Notes under the pieces: model-generated
Seen by the model: the letters and a program-made list of their open reading frames with translations, nothing else
Database searches by the model: none
What the model was told of the DNA's origin: nothing
Program-made: the position numbers and the translations under genes
Shown here: positions 32,407 through 46,416 of the stretch, piece by piece
Layout of the letters: each line of letters opens with the position of its first letter
How positions within the stretch are numbered: position 1 is the stretch's first letter
NCBI RefSeq assembly: GCF_037911585.1
Contig: NZ_JBAJNS010000001.1
Location: 4,697,501-4,761,500, forward strand
Length of the DNA: 64,000 nt
Direction of reading: 5' to 3'
DNA from: Streptomyces sp. GSL17-111
GTDB lineage: Bacteria > Actinomycetota > Actinomycetes > Streptomycetales > Streptomycetaceae

Positions 32407-33410
32407 CTGCTCCCCGCGCACGCGGGGATGGTCCCTTCATGCCTGGCTCGCGGCGAGCAGGTCGGCTCTGCTCCCCGCGCACGCGGGGATGGTCCCGCGG
32501 ACATCGTGCGGGCCACGGGCCTGCACAACTGCTCCCCGCGCACGCGGGGATGGTCCAGGGCCTTCTGTGGGGTCACGGGGGCCGCGCTCCTGCTCCCCGC
32601 GCACGCGGGGATGGTCCCGCCCTCGGCCGCCGCGCGAGCACCAACCCCGACTGCTCCCCGCGCACGCGGGGATGGTCCCAGCCGCTCGTCATCTGGCAGG
32701 ACGAGCGGGGGCTGCTCCCCGCGCACGCGGGGATGGTCCCGCATTGTCGCCGCAATCGAGTCGGCCGCGCTCCTGCTCCCCGCGCACGCGGGGATGGTCC
32801 CTCTTCGCACCCGGCCGCATCGACCATCCGCACCTGCTCCCCGCGCACGCGGGGATGGTCCCCGCAGGGCGTACCGCGAGCGGAACGGGAGCTGCTGCTC
32901 CCCGCGCACGCGGGGATGGTCCCGCTGAGGCGATGAGCTTCCCGGATGCGCGTCCTGCTCCCCGCGCACGCGGGGATGGTCCCCCGGCGGTCAGATCCGC
33001 AACCACGGCCAGATCCTGCTCCCCGCGCACGCGGGGATGGTCCCCGTCCTGCCTCCCATGGCCGCCACCGGACCGGCTGCTCCCCGCGCACGCGGGGATG
33101 GTCCCGCTTCGTACAGGCCCAGCGTGTCAGCGGTGAACTGCTCCCCGCGCACGCGGGGATGGTCCCTCGTTCACACGGCGCCCGGTGCGCACCAGTGGCT
33201 GCTCCCCGCACGCGCGGGGATGGTCCCGGCGGTACGCCGCCCCGCCGGACCCCCGGCGACTGCTCCCCGCACGCGCGGGGATGGTCCCCTGGCCCCGACT
33301 GTGCCGGACTTCCCGCCCGTCTGCTCCCCGCACGCGCGGGGATGGTCCCTCCGCCCGGTGGTCGGGGGCTCGCCTCGGTCGCTGCTCCCCGCGCATGCGG
33401 GGTTCCCTCC
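32407..33410 (+). CRISPR. CRISPR array 2, type I-E, 17 repeats, 16 spacers
   Basis: Repeats of 29 bases start at 32407, 32468, 32529, 32590, 32651, 32712, 32773, 32834, 32895, 32955, 33016, 33077, 33138, 33199, 33260, 33321 and 33382. Spacers are 32 bases, one 31. The first 13 repeats have the core CCCCGCGCACGCGGGG; the next three have CCCCGCACGCGCGGGG, identical to array 1; the last (33382) is degenerate and has lost the handle. The repeat forms a 6-bp stem with a tetraloop. The third repeat ends in A where the others end in C. Confidence 0.97.
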
Positions 33411-33540
33411 TGCTTCGGTGCGGGTGTGGGTGGTGTGCTTGCCCGGCCGCCGCCCCCGCCTCCGCCACCCTCCGCCGGGTGGGGGGAATTCGGCGGCGGC
33501 GCCCGCAGGGTCGTGGACCGGGCGCCGGGGGGCCGTCAGG

Positions 33541-35376
33541 GTGCGTGGGGTGACCTTCACCGCGATCGCCGACTACGGGATGCTCGCCGACGGCAGCTCC
33601 GCCGCTCTCGTCGACCGGCGCGGCTCCGTGGACTGGCTGTGCCTGCCGCGCTTCGACAGCCCCGCCCTGTTCGCCCGGCTGCTGGGCGAGGACGCGGGGC
33701 ACTGGTCGGTGACGCCGACGGGGGCGTTCGACGTCCGGCGGCGGTACGTGCCGGGGACGCTGGTCCTGGAGACGACGTTCACGACGGCGGGCGGCACGGC
33801 GTGCCTGCGGGACGCGCTGGCCGTGCCCGAGGGGCAGCGGGGGCACGACCTGGGGCTGCGGCCGCCGCACGAGCTGTTGCGCGCGGTGGAGGGGCTGGAC
33901 GGGGAGGTGGAGTTCGACGTCGAGTTCGTGCCCCGCCCGGAGTACGGGTTGGTGCGGCCGTTGCTGCGGGTGGACGGGCGCGGGGCGCGGACGTTCGGCG
34001 GTCCGAATCCGTGCGCGTTGCGCTCGCCTGTGGCGTTGCGGGACGGTCGCGGCGCGGCGCGGGCCCGGTTGCGGGTCCGGGCGGGGGAGCGGCTCGGGTT
34101 CTCGCTGCTGTGGGCGCCGCCCGAGGAGGTGCCGCCGGAGCCGACGGCGCCGGAGGCGGTGGGGGAGCGGATCGCGGACACGGTGGAGGCGTGGCGTTCG
34201 TGGGAGGCGGATCACGACATCTACCACGGCCCGCACCGCGACACCGTCCGGTTGTCGGCCCGGGTGCTGAAGGGGCTGACGTACCGGCCGACGGGGGCGG
34301 TCGTGGCCGCGCCGACGACGTCGCTGCCCGAGGCGGTGGGCGGGGAGCGGAACTGGGACTACCGGTACGCCTGGATCAGGGACGCCAGCCTCACGCTGGA
34401 GGCGCTGTATCTGGGGTCCTGCCCGGACGAGGCCGTGGACTTCGTCTCCTTCATGACGAGCGCGGCCGGGGGCGGTGCCGACGTCGACTCCTCGCTGCAG
34501 ATCATGTACGGGGTCGGTGGGGAGCACGACCTGTCCGAGCGTGAGCTCGGCCATCTCACCGGCTGGCGGGGTTCGCGTCCGGTGCGGGTGGGGAACGGGG
34601 CGTGGGACCAGACGCAGCTGGACGTCTACGGGGAGTTGCTCAACGCGCTGTACCTGTACCGGGATCGGCTCGGGGAGCTGCATCCGGAGGTGCAGCGGTT
34701 CGCGGCCGGGTTGGCGGACGCGGCGGCGCGGCGGTGGGAGGAGCCGGACGCCGGGATGTGGGAGATGCGGGGGCCGGCGTTGCACCACGTGTCGTCGAAG
34801 GTGCTGTGCTGGGTGGCGTTGGACCGGGCGGTGCGGCTCGCGCCGGAGCTGGGCGGGTACGCGCGGACGGCCGCCTGGAGTGCCGCGCGGGACCGCGTCC
34901 ACGCGGCGGTGCTGGAGCGGGGGTGGAGCGAGCGGCGGCGGGCGTTCACGCAGTCCTTCGACTCCGAGGAGCTGGACGCGGCCGTGCTGCTGATGCCGTT
35001 GTACGGGTTCCTGCCGCCGACGGACGGGCGGGTGCGGTCCACGGTGGAGGCGGTGGAACGCGGGCTGACGGAGGACGGGCTGGTGTTGCGGTACCGCGTC
35101 GCCGACGAGGGGAGCGCGGACGGGCTCGCCGGTGGTGAGGGGACGTTCGCGCTGTGCTCGTTCTGGCTCGTCTCCGCGCTGGCGATGGCGGGGGAGCCGG
35201 ACCGTGCGCAGGAGTTGTTCGACCGGGTCGCGGGGTGTGCGAACGATCTGGGGCTCCTGGCGGAGGAGATCGATCCGCGCACGGGTGAGCTGTTGGGGAA
35301 CTTTCCGCAGGCGTTCAGCCATGTCGGGCTGATCAACGCGGCGGCGGCCATCGACCGGGCGCGCGGCGTCCTGTAG
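33541..35376 (+). CDS. Glycoside hydrolase family 15 protein (glucoamylase/trehalase type)
   Basis: 611 residues from GTG 33541; a longer frame runs back through the CRISPR array and is not coding. The N-terminal domain (IADYGMLADGSSAALVDRRG, then SVDWLCLPRFDSPALFARLL) is the DUF5911-type beta-sandwich of actinobacterial GH15 proteins. The catalytic (alpha/alpha)6 barrel has ERNWDYRYAWIRDASLTLEA, then QLDVYGELLNALYLY and YGFLPPTDGRVRSTV. No signal peptide is seen, so it acts in the cytoplasm on maltodextrin, isomaltose-type or trehalose substrates; mycobacterial relatives are trehalases. It precedes two secreted starch enzymes. Confidence 0.88.
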   Translation: MRGVTFTAIADYGMLADGSSAALVDRRGSVDWLCLPRFDSPALFARLLGEDAGHWSVTPTGAFDVRRRYVPGTLVLETTFTTAGGTACLRDALAVPEGQRGHDLGLRPPHELLRAVEGLDGEVEFDVEFVPRPEYGLVRPLLRVDGRGARTFGGPNPCALRSPVALRDGRGAARARLRVRAGERLGFSLLWAPPEEVPPEPTAPEAVGERIADTVEAWRSWEADHDIYHGPHRDTVRLSARVLKGLTYRPTGAVVAAPTTSLPEAVGGERNWDYRYAWIRDASLTLEALYLGSCPDEAVDFVSFMTSAAGGGADVDSSLQIMYGVGGEHDLSERELGHLTGWRGSRPVRVGNGAWDQTQLDVYGELLNALYLYRDRLGELHPEVQRFAAGLADAAARRWEEPDAGMWEMRGPALHHVSSKVLCWVALDRAVRLAPELGGYARTAAWSAARDRVHAAVLERGWSERRRAFTQSFDSEELDAAVLLMPLYGFLPPTDGRVRSTVEAVERGLTEDGLVLRYRVADEGSADGLAGGEGTFALCSFWLVSALAMAGEPDRAQELFDRVAGCANDLGLLAEEIDPRTGELLGNFPQAFSHVGLINAAAAIDRARGVL

Positions 35377-35462
35377 CGCGCGGCGTCCTGTGGGACGCGG
35401 GCCGGTCGGGGCCGTGGGTGTCCCCGGCCCGGGGGGCCGGGCGCGTGGGGTCCGGGTCGGAC

Positions 35463-35485
35463 CCCCGGTCCTCCGCGGACCGGGG
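35463..35485 (+). terminator. Hairpin after the GH15 gene
   Basis: A 9-bp perfect stem (35463-35471 with 35477-35485) and 5-base loop, preceded by further G/C inverted repeats from 35410 on. Confidence 0.5.
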
Positions 35486-35503
35486 ACGGGCCGAAGGTAG
35501 CAG

Positions 35504-35520
35504 CTTGCAAGAGCTTGCAA
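35504..35520 (+). promoter_or_regulatory. CTTGCAA direct repeat, probable MalR-type operator
   Basis: CTTGCAA occurs at 35504-35510 and 35514-35520, ten bases (one helical turn) apart, in an otherwise G/C-rich region upstream of the amylase gene. Such CTTGCA direct repeats precede Streptomyces amylase, chitinase and maltose genes and are bound by the LacI-type repressor MalR/Reg1. The operator role is inferred from that precedent. Confidence 0.65.
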
Positions 35521-35570
35521 TAGATGTTGCGGTCAGATGACCCCTTCGTTACGTGGGTTTGTCCGATCCC

Positions 35571-35599
35571 TTGACCGCGGTGGAGGGGTCTTCTACGGT
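35571..35599 (+). promoter_or_regulatory. Probable vegetative promoter of the alpha-amylase gene
   Basis: TTGACC (35571-35576) and TACGGT (35594-35599) are separated by 17 bases, a good match to the HrdB-type consensus. Transcription would start near 35606, leaving a leader of about 135 bases before the GTG. Confidence 0.6.
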
Positions 35600-35740
35600 C
35601 ATGCCTCGGAAGAGCTTCCACGGTCTTTCAGTGATTTGCAGCGGCTTCTCCACGGCCGCTTCCCCCCACCAGCCTTACGGGCGCGGCGCGTTGCCCTGCG
35701 AAGGCCTCCGCAGACAGCTTTCCCTCAGGCAGGAGGAATC

Positions 35741-37450
35741 GTGGTCCGTAGAACCACGGCCGCGTCGCTCGCCCTTGTGGCGGGTGCCGCAGGTGCGCTC
35801 GTATCGTTGCCCGCTCCCCAGGTCCAGGCGGCGCCGCCCGGCGCCAAGGACGTCACGGCGGTGATGTTCTCCTGGAAGTTCGACTCCGTCGCCCGGGCCT
35901 GCACGGACTCCCTGGGCCCGGCCGGGTACGGCTACGTCCAGGTCTCGCCGCCCCAGGAGCACATCCAGGGCCCGCAGTGGTGGACGTCCTACCAGCCGGT
36001 CAGCTACAAGATCGCCGGACGTCTCGGTAACCGCGACCAGTTCCGCAACATGATCGACACCTGCCACGCGGCGGGGGTGAAGGTCGTCGCCGACGCCGTC
36101 ATCAACCACATGAGCGCCGGGAGCGGCACCGGCACCGGCGGGTCGCCGTACACGAAGTACGACTACCCGCAGGCGCCCTACAGCGACGGCGACTTCAACG
36201 ACTGCCGCAACGACTCCATCGACTACCGCGACCGCTACCAGGTGCAGTACTGCGAGCTGGTGGGCCTGTCGGACCTGCGGACGGGCAAGGAGTACGTCCG
36301 CCAGCGCATCGCCGACTACCTCAACGACCTGCTGTCGCTGGGCGTGGACGGCTTCCGCGTCGACGCGGTCAAGCACATACCGGCCGACGACCTCTCGGCG
36401 ATCAAGTCCAAGCTCTCCGACCCGAACGTGTACTGGAAGCAGGAGGCCATCCACGGCGCCGGCGAGGCCGTCGACCCGGCGGAGTACCTCGGTACGGGCG
36501 ACGTGCAGGAGTTCCGGTACGCGCGCGACCTCAAGCGCATGTTCCAGAGCGAACGCCTCGCCCACCTGGAGAACTTCGGTGAGAGCTGGGGGTACATGAA
36601 CGGCGGGCAGTCCGCCGTGTTCGTGGCCAACCACGACACCGAGCGCGTCGGCGACACCCTCACCTACAAGGACGGCGCCGACTACACGCTCGCCCACGTC
36701 TTCATGCTGGCCTGGCCGTACGGCTCGCCGGACGTCCACTCGGGGTACGAGTTCGCGGCCAAGGACGACGGCCCGCCCGGGGGCGGCACGGTGAACGCCT
36801 GCTACCAGGACGGGTGGAAGTGCCAGCACGACTGGCGCGAGATCTCCTCGATGGTCGGACTGCGCAACACCGCGCACGGGCAGGGCGTCACGAACTGGTG
36901 GGACAACGGCAACGACGCCATCGCCTTCGGGCGCGGCGACGCCGCCTACGTCGCCATCAACCACGAGGGGTCCGCGCTGACCCGCACCTTCCAGACGTCG
37001 CTGCCCTCGGGCGACTACTGCGACGTGCAGAGCGGCGACACCGTGTCGGTGAACGGCTCCGGGCAGTTCACCTCGACGCTGGAGTCGAACACGGCCCTCG
37101 CCCTGCACACCGGTGCCCGCGAGTGCGGTGACGACGGCGGCACCGAGACGCCGGACGGCACCGGGGCCTCGTTCTCCGTCGACGCCACCACGCAGTGGGG
37201 GCAGGACGTCCACGTCGCCGGGGACTGCGCCGCTCTCGGCGGCTGGAACACGGCCGACGCGCCGAAGCTCGACCCGGCCGCCTACCCGGTGTGGAAGCTC
37301 GACGTCGACCTGCCCGCCGGGACGACCTGCGCCTACAAGTACATCCGCAAGGACTCCGGCGGCGGGGTGACGTGGGAGAGCGGGGACAACCGCTCCCTCA
37401 CCGTGCCCGCCGATGGCCGCGTCACGCTCGACGACACCTGGCGCGCCTGA
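35741..37450 (+). CDS. Secreted alpha-amylase (GH13) with C-terminal CBM20
   Basis: 569 residues from GTG 35741 with AGGAGG five bases upstream. A signal peptide ends near VQAAPPGAK. The catalytic barrel shows DAVINHMSA (about 118), GFRVDAVKHI with the nucleophile Asp (about 203), a Glu in the next strand, and FVANHDTERVG (about 296), as in Streptomyces and animal-type amylases. The last 95 residues (SFSVDATTQWGQDVHVAGDC, then ALGGWNTADAPKL) form a CBM20 starch-binding domain. It hydrolyses internal alpha-1,4 bonds of starch outside the cell. Confidence 0.95.
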   Translation: MVRRTTAASLALVAGAAGALVSLPAPQVQAAPPGAKDVTAVMFSWKFDSVARACTDSLGPAGYGYVQVSPPQEHIQGPQWWTSYQPVSYKIAGRLGNRDQFRNMIDTCHAAGVKVVADAVINHMSAGSGTGTGGSPYTKYDYPQAPYSDGDFNDCRNDSIDYRDRYQVQYCELVGLSDLRTGKEYVRQRIADYLNDLLSLGVDGFRVDAVKHIPADDLSAIKSKLSDPNVYWKQEAIHGAGEAVDPAEYLGTGDVQEFRYARDLKRMFQSERLAHLENFGESWGYMNGGQSAVFVANHDTERVGDTLTYKDGADYTLAHVFMLAWPYGSPDVHSGYEFAAKDDGPPGGGTVNACYQDGWKCQHDWREISSMVGLRNTAHGQGVTNWWDNGNDAIAFGRGDAAYVAINHEGSALTRTFQTSLPSGDYCDVQSGDTVSVNGSGQFTSTLESNTALALHTGARECGDDGGTETPDGTGASFSVDATTQWGQDVHVAGDCAALGGWNTADAPKLDPAAYPVWKLDVDLPAGTTCAYKYIRKDSGGGVTWESGDNRSLTVPADGRVTLDDTWRA

Positions 37451-37502
37451 CCGCGCCGCCCGGCGCCTGACCGCCAGGTCCGGCGCCGGGCCCGGTAGAC
37501 CC

Positions 37503-37550
37503 GCCGCCCGGCTCCCGTCCACCCGTCCCCGCTGACGGGAGCCGGGCGGC
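37503..37550 (+). terminator. 17-bp hairpin between amylase and amylopullulanase genes
   Basis: Perfect 17-bp stem (37503-37519 with 37534-37550), 14-base loop, no T-run. It ends 58 bases before the next start codon, so it either separates two units or attenuates read-through. Confidence 0.65.
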
Positions 37551-37608
37551 ACCCCTGCCCGACCGCACCGTCCCGATCGCCCCGACCGTCCCGCAAGGAG
37601 AGCGACCC

Positions 37609-42987
<5,379 letters not shown>

Positions 42988-42999
42988 CCCGCACCACAC

Positions 43000-43035
43000 C
43001 GGCGGCCCGCTCCCTCGCCCGGGGGCGGGCCGCCG
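43000..43035. terminator. Convergent-gap hairpin
   Basis: An 11-bp perfect G/C stem (43000-43010 with 43025-43035) with a 14-base loop stands between the convergent amylopullulanase and kinase genes. Confidence 0.65.
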
Positions 43036-43092
43036 CCGTTCTCCGGGCGCTGGCCACCACACCGCCGGTCGGTCCGGCGGGGACGCGGGCCG

Positions 43093-45081
43093 TCAGGGCT
43101 TCGGTGTCTCCACGGGCAGGGCGAAGACCTCGCCGTCGGCGTTGGCCACGTGGACCCGCCCGTCCGCGACGACGGGGTCGGCGATGACCGCCTCCCCCGT
43201 GTCGAACGACCACAGCTGACGGCCGGTTTCCACGTCCACGGCGTGCAGGCGGTTGGTGTGGGCGCCCACGTAGAGCACGCCCCGGTGCAGGGCGGGTGTG
43301 GTGTGGATCTGCTCCCCGGCCTCGAACCTCCAGCGCAGCTCGCCGCTCTCGGCGTCCAGCGCGTACAGGAAGCCGTCGTCGCTGCCGGTGTACAGGGTGC
43401 CGTCCACCAGCAGCGGTGTGGCGTGGATGACCGCCCCCGTGGTGTAGGCCCAACGCCGGGCGCCGGTGGCGGCGTCGAAGGCGTACAGGCGGCGGGTCTC
43501 CCATCCACCGACGTAGACCGTCCCGCCCGCCACCAGGGGCGAGGCGAAGCCGAGGTCGCCCGGGGCGGCCGTCCACCGTTCCTCGCCGGTCTCGGCGTCC
43601 AGGGCGTAGAGCCGCCGGTCGTGGCTGGTGACGTACACGGTGCCGTCCGCCACCGCCGGAGTGGTGTCCACGTCGTCCCCGGTGGTGAAGGTCCAGCGCG
43701 TCGCGCCGGTGGCGGTGTCCAGCGCGTACACCCGGTGGTCGTCGCTGCCGATGTACAGCGTGCCGTCCACGACGGCGGGGGAGGAGTCGATCCACGTCCC
43801 GCGTTTGACCCGCCAGCGTTCCTGACCGGTGATGGCATCGACGGCGTGCACCTCCCCCGAGGTGTCCGCGAAGTACACCGCGCCTCCGCCGAAAGCGGGT
43901 TCGGATATGACGCCGGCACCCGCCGGGAAGGACCAGCGCCGCTTCCCGGTGGCCGGGTCGAGGGCGTGGAGGTGGTCGTCGAAGCTGCCGACGTACAGGG
44001 TCTCCCCGGCCCAGGTGAGATCGGCGTACACCGAGTCGTCCGCGGCGAAGCTCCACAGGGCGGCCGGGCCCTGCGGCGGCCGCTCGCCCACGGTCACGCC
44101 GGCGATCAGCGCCGCGAGCGCGGCGGCGGTCGCGCCGCGCCGCACGCGGCGCCGGGCCGGGAGACGCCGCCGGGGTGGTGTCCCTGGCAGTACGGCCGGT
44201 GCCGTCGGGGCGGGTGGGACGGTGGGTGAAGGCGGTACGGCTGGGGACTCGGCGGTCCGTGGCGTGCGCAGGGCCTCCCGGGGGTCGACGGGGGCGGGAG
44301 CGGGGGCGAGCTCGTCCAGCACCGCTTCGACGGCCGGGCGGTCCGACGGGTCCTTCGCCAGGCAGCGGCGGACGACCCCGGCGATCCGTGCGGGCACCCC
44401 GGACAGGTCCGGTTCCTCGTGCACCACCCGGTAGCCCAGCCCGTGGGAGGAGCCGCCGCCGAACGGTCCGCGCCCGGTCGCCGCGAAGACGAGGACGGCG
44501 CCGAGGGCGAAGACGTCGCAGGCGGGCCCGACCGGCGCCCCGGTCAGCTGCTCGGGGGCCATGAAGCCGGGCGTGCCCACCAGGACGCCGGTGCGGGTGA
44601 GCACGGTGTCGTCGGCCGCCACCGAGATGCCGAAGTCGATGACGCGCGGGCCGTCGTCGGTGACCAGGACGTTGGACGGCTTCAGGTCCCGGTGCACCAC
44701 CCCCGCCGCGTGCACGGCGTGCAGGGCCTCGGCCAGTCCGGCGCCGAGGGCGGCGACGGACGCGGCGTCGAGGGGGCCGTCCCGCCGCACGGCGGTGTCC
44801 AGGGACGGGCCGGGCACGTAGGCCGTCGCCAGCCACGGCGGTTCCCCGTCGGGGTCGGCGTCGACCACGGCGGCGGTGAAGAAGCCGTTGACGCGGCGGG
44901 CCGCCGCCACCTCGCGGGCGAAGCGCCGCCGGAAGTCGGGGTCCTCGGCCAGTTCGGGCCGGACCACCTTGACGGCCACCGAGCGTCCGCTGGGCGAGCG
45001 GGCCAGATACACCCGGCCCATGCCGCCCGCGCCGATCCGCCGCACCACGCGGTACCGGCCCACCCGCTCCGGGTCGTCCAT
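43093..45081 (-). CDS. Ser/Thr protein kinase with PQQ-type beta-propeller sensor
   Basis: 662 residues from ATG 45081 (MDDPERVGRYRVVRRIGAGG); an upstream GTG is possible. The kinase domain (1-260) is complete: glycine loop IGAGGMGRVYLA, Lys in VAVKVVRPE, catalytic HRDLKPSN, DFGIS and APEQL. A Pro-rich linker leads to one membrane span (TAAALAALIAGVTVGE, about 330). The outer part has eight similar blades built on LYVGSFDDHLHALDPATGKR-type units, a PQQ/PknD-like propeller. It presumably senses an extracellular ligand and signals inward. No substrate is encoded beside it. Confidence 0.92.
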   Translation of the reverse strand: MDDPERVGRYRVVRRIGAGGMGRVYLARSPSGRSVAVKVVRPELAEDPDFRRRFAREVAAARRVNGFFTAAVVDADPDGEPPWLATAYVPGPSLDTAVRRDGPLDAASVAALGAGLAEALHAVHAAGVVHRDLKPSNVLVTDDGPRVIDFGISVAADDTVLTRTGVLVGTPGFMAPEQLTGAPVGPACDVFALGAVLVFAATGRGPFGGGSSHGLGYRVVHEEPDLSGVPARIAGVVRRCLAKDPSDRPAVEAVLDELAPAPAPVDPREALRTPRTAESPAVPPSPTVPPAPTAPAVLPGTPPRRRLPARRRVRRGATAAALAALIAGVTVGERPPQGPAALWSFAADDSVYADLTWAGETLYVGSFDDHLHALDPATGKRRWSFPAGAGVISEPAFGGGAVYFADTSGEVHAVDAITGQERWRVKRGTWIDSSPAVVDGTLYIGSDDHRVYALDTATGATRWTFTTGDDVDTTPAVADGTVYVTSHDRRLYALDAETGEERWTAAPGDLGFASPLVAGGTVYVGGWETRRLYAFDAATGARRWAYTTGAVIHATPLLVDGTLYTGSDDGFLYALDAESGELRWRFEAGEQIHTTPALHRGVLYVGAHTNRLHAVDVETGRQLWSFDTGEAVIADPVVADGRVHVANADGEVFALPVETPKP

Positions 45082-45198
45082 CGTCCCCCTCACCCCGCTG
45101 GATCGTGCGTCACCCGTGCCCGCCCCGGCGATCACACCGGAACGGACCCGGCACCGTCATGGGTTCCGAGGAATTCACGGGGCCGCACGGCGCGTTCC

Positions 45199-45609
45199 TC
45201 ACACGATGACGTGGCGTCCCTTGCGGCCGGTTCCGCCCGAGGGCCCCGTCAGCACCGGATCGGGTCGGCTGACGCCCAGGTGGCCGGGCGCCATGAACGC
45301 CAGCACGAGGGTGGTCGCCGTCAGCGCCGCCCCGGCGAGCCCGAAGAACACGGAGGGCGGGTGGCCGAGCAGCAGGGCCACCAGGGTCCACGAGACGACG
45401 GACGCCAGTCCGGTGACCGCCGCCCACCGCCACAGCGTGCGGCGGCGTGCCCGGGTCTCCCGGACACCGAGGACGTGCACCCGCAGTCGCTGACGGCATT
45501 CCGGATGGCCGCAGACGATCTCGCGGGTCGCGCCGCCCGTCTCCGGCCGCTCGAGCTCCAGCGTGCTGGAGTGGTCGACCAGCGCTGTCGCCGTACGTCC
45601 GGTACTCAT
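45199..45609 (-). CDS. Small two-helix membrane protein with Cys-rich N-terminus
   Basis: 136 residues from ATG 45609; no strong ribosome site, and a GTG a few codons upstream is an alternative. The cytoplasmic N-terminus holds ELERPETGGATREIVCGHPE with CGHPECRQ, a possible half zinc site. Two membrane spans follow (WAAVTGLASVVSWTLVALLL and VFFGLAGAALTATTLVLAFM). Unknown function. Confidence 0.6.
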   Translation of the reverse strand: MSTGRTATALVDHSSTLELERPETGGATREIVCGHPECRQRLRVHVLGVRETRARRRTLWRWAAVTGLASVVSWTLVALLLGHPPSVFFGLAGAALTATTLVLAFMAPGHLGVSRPDPVLTGPSGGTGRKGRHVIV

Positions 45610-45917
45610 GCTGCCGACCACGAAGTCGAGCCTCACCGGAACACTTCGCCCCACCTGTGCCACCCGCCGCCTCCCCGTCCGGTTCCCGTGCCACGCCGCA
45701 CGCGGGGCTCCACGGGGAGACCTTCCCGCCCGGCACGGCGGTGAACCGGGGGCCCCGCACCGGGACGCCCCGGGCCGGCCCGGCCCGCTCGGCCCGTGCG
45801 CGGTACTCGTCCTCCGTGCGCTCGGTGATCGCCGCCCGTACGGCCTCGTGGACAGTCGGCGCGACGCGGTCATACCCTCCGATGCACCGAGGCAACTCAT
45901 TGATGAGGGGTGGTGTG

Positions 45918-46316
45918 GTGCATCCGTTCCGCAAGGCCGTCGAGGACCGTGACGCGGTCGCCGTCGAGGCGTTGCTCGCCGAGGACGTCGTCTTCGTCAG
46001 CCCCGTCGCCTTCTCGCCCTACCCGGGCAAGGCGATCACCGCCGCCATCCTGCGGGGGGTCATGCGCGTCTTCGAGGACTTCACCTACGTCCGTGAGATC
46101 GCGCAACCCGGCTCCCGCGACCACGCGTTGGTCTTCACCGCCACGGTGAACGGGCGGCAGGTCCAGGGCTGCGACCTCCTCCACTTCGACGAGGAGGGGA
46201 AGATCGACGAGTTCACCGTCATGGTCCGGCCGCTCTCCGCCGCCACGGCGCTCGCCGAGGCGATGGGCGCCCAGTTCGACCGGATCGCCGCCGAGGCCGC
46301 CGAGGCCGGAGCGTGA
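45918..46316 (+). CDS. SnoaL-like / NTF2-fold protein
   Basis: 132 residues from GTG 45918, preferred because GAGGGG lies 7 bases upstream and the family opens HPFRKAVEDRD. The pattern AVEALLAEDVVFVSPVAFSP, then HALVFTATVNGRQVQGCDLL and HFDEEGKIDEFTVMVRPL is the SnoaL_2 cone fold. These are small-ligand binding proteins or isomerases; the ligand cannot be inferred. Confidence 0.8.
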   Translation: MHPFRKAVEDRDAVAVEALLAEDVVFVSPVAFSPYPGKAITAAILRGVMRVFEDFTYVREIAQPGSRDHALVFTATVNGRQVQGCDLLHFDEEGKIDEFTVMVRPLSAATALAEAMGAQFDRIAAEAAEAGA

Positions 46317-46416
46317 ATCACCTCCAGGCGCTCGGTGCCGGACGCCGACCCCCTGGAGGACGAGCGGCCGGGTGCGGCTGACATCGCGCCTGTACTCCAG
46401 CTGCTTGACACCGATG

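Noticed and set aside
22048..33410. Self-targeting spacers against genes in this window
   Set aside because: No spacer was seen by eye to match the window outside the arrays; a proper search against the whole genome was not possible.
32439..33560. Long open frames through CRISPR array 2, including an upstream extension of the GH15 gene
   Set aside because: Same periodic artefact; the GH15 family start lies at 33541, after the array.
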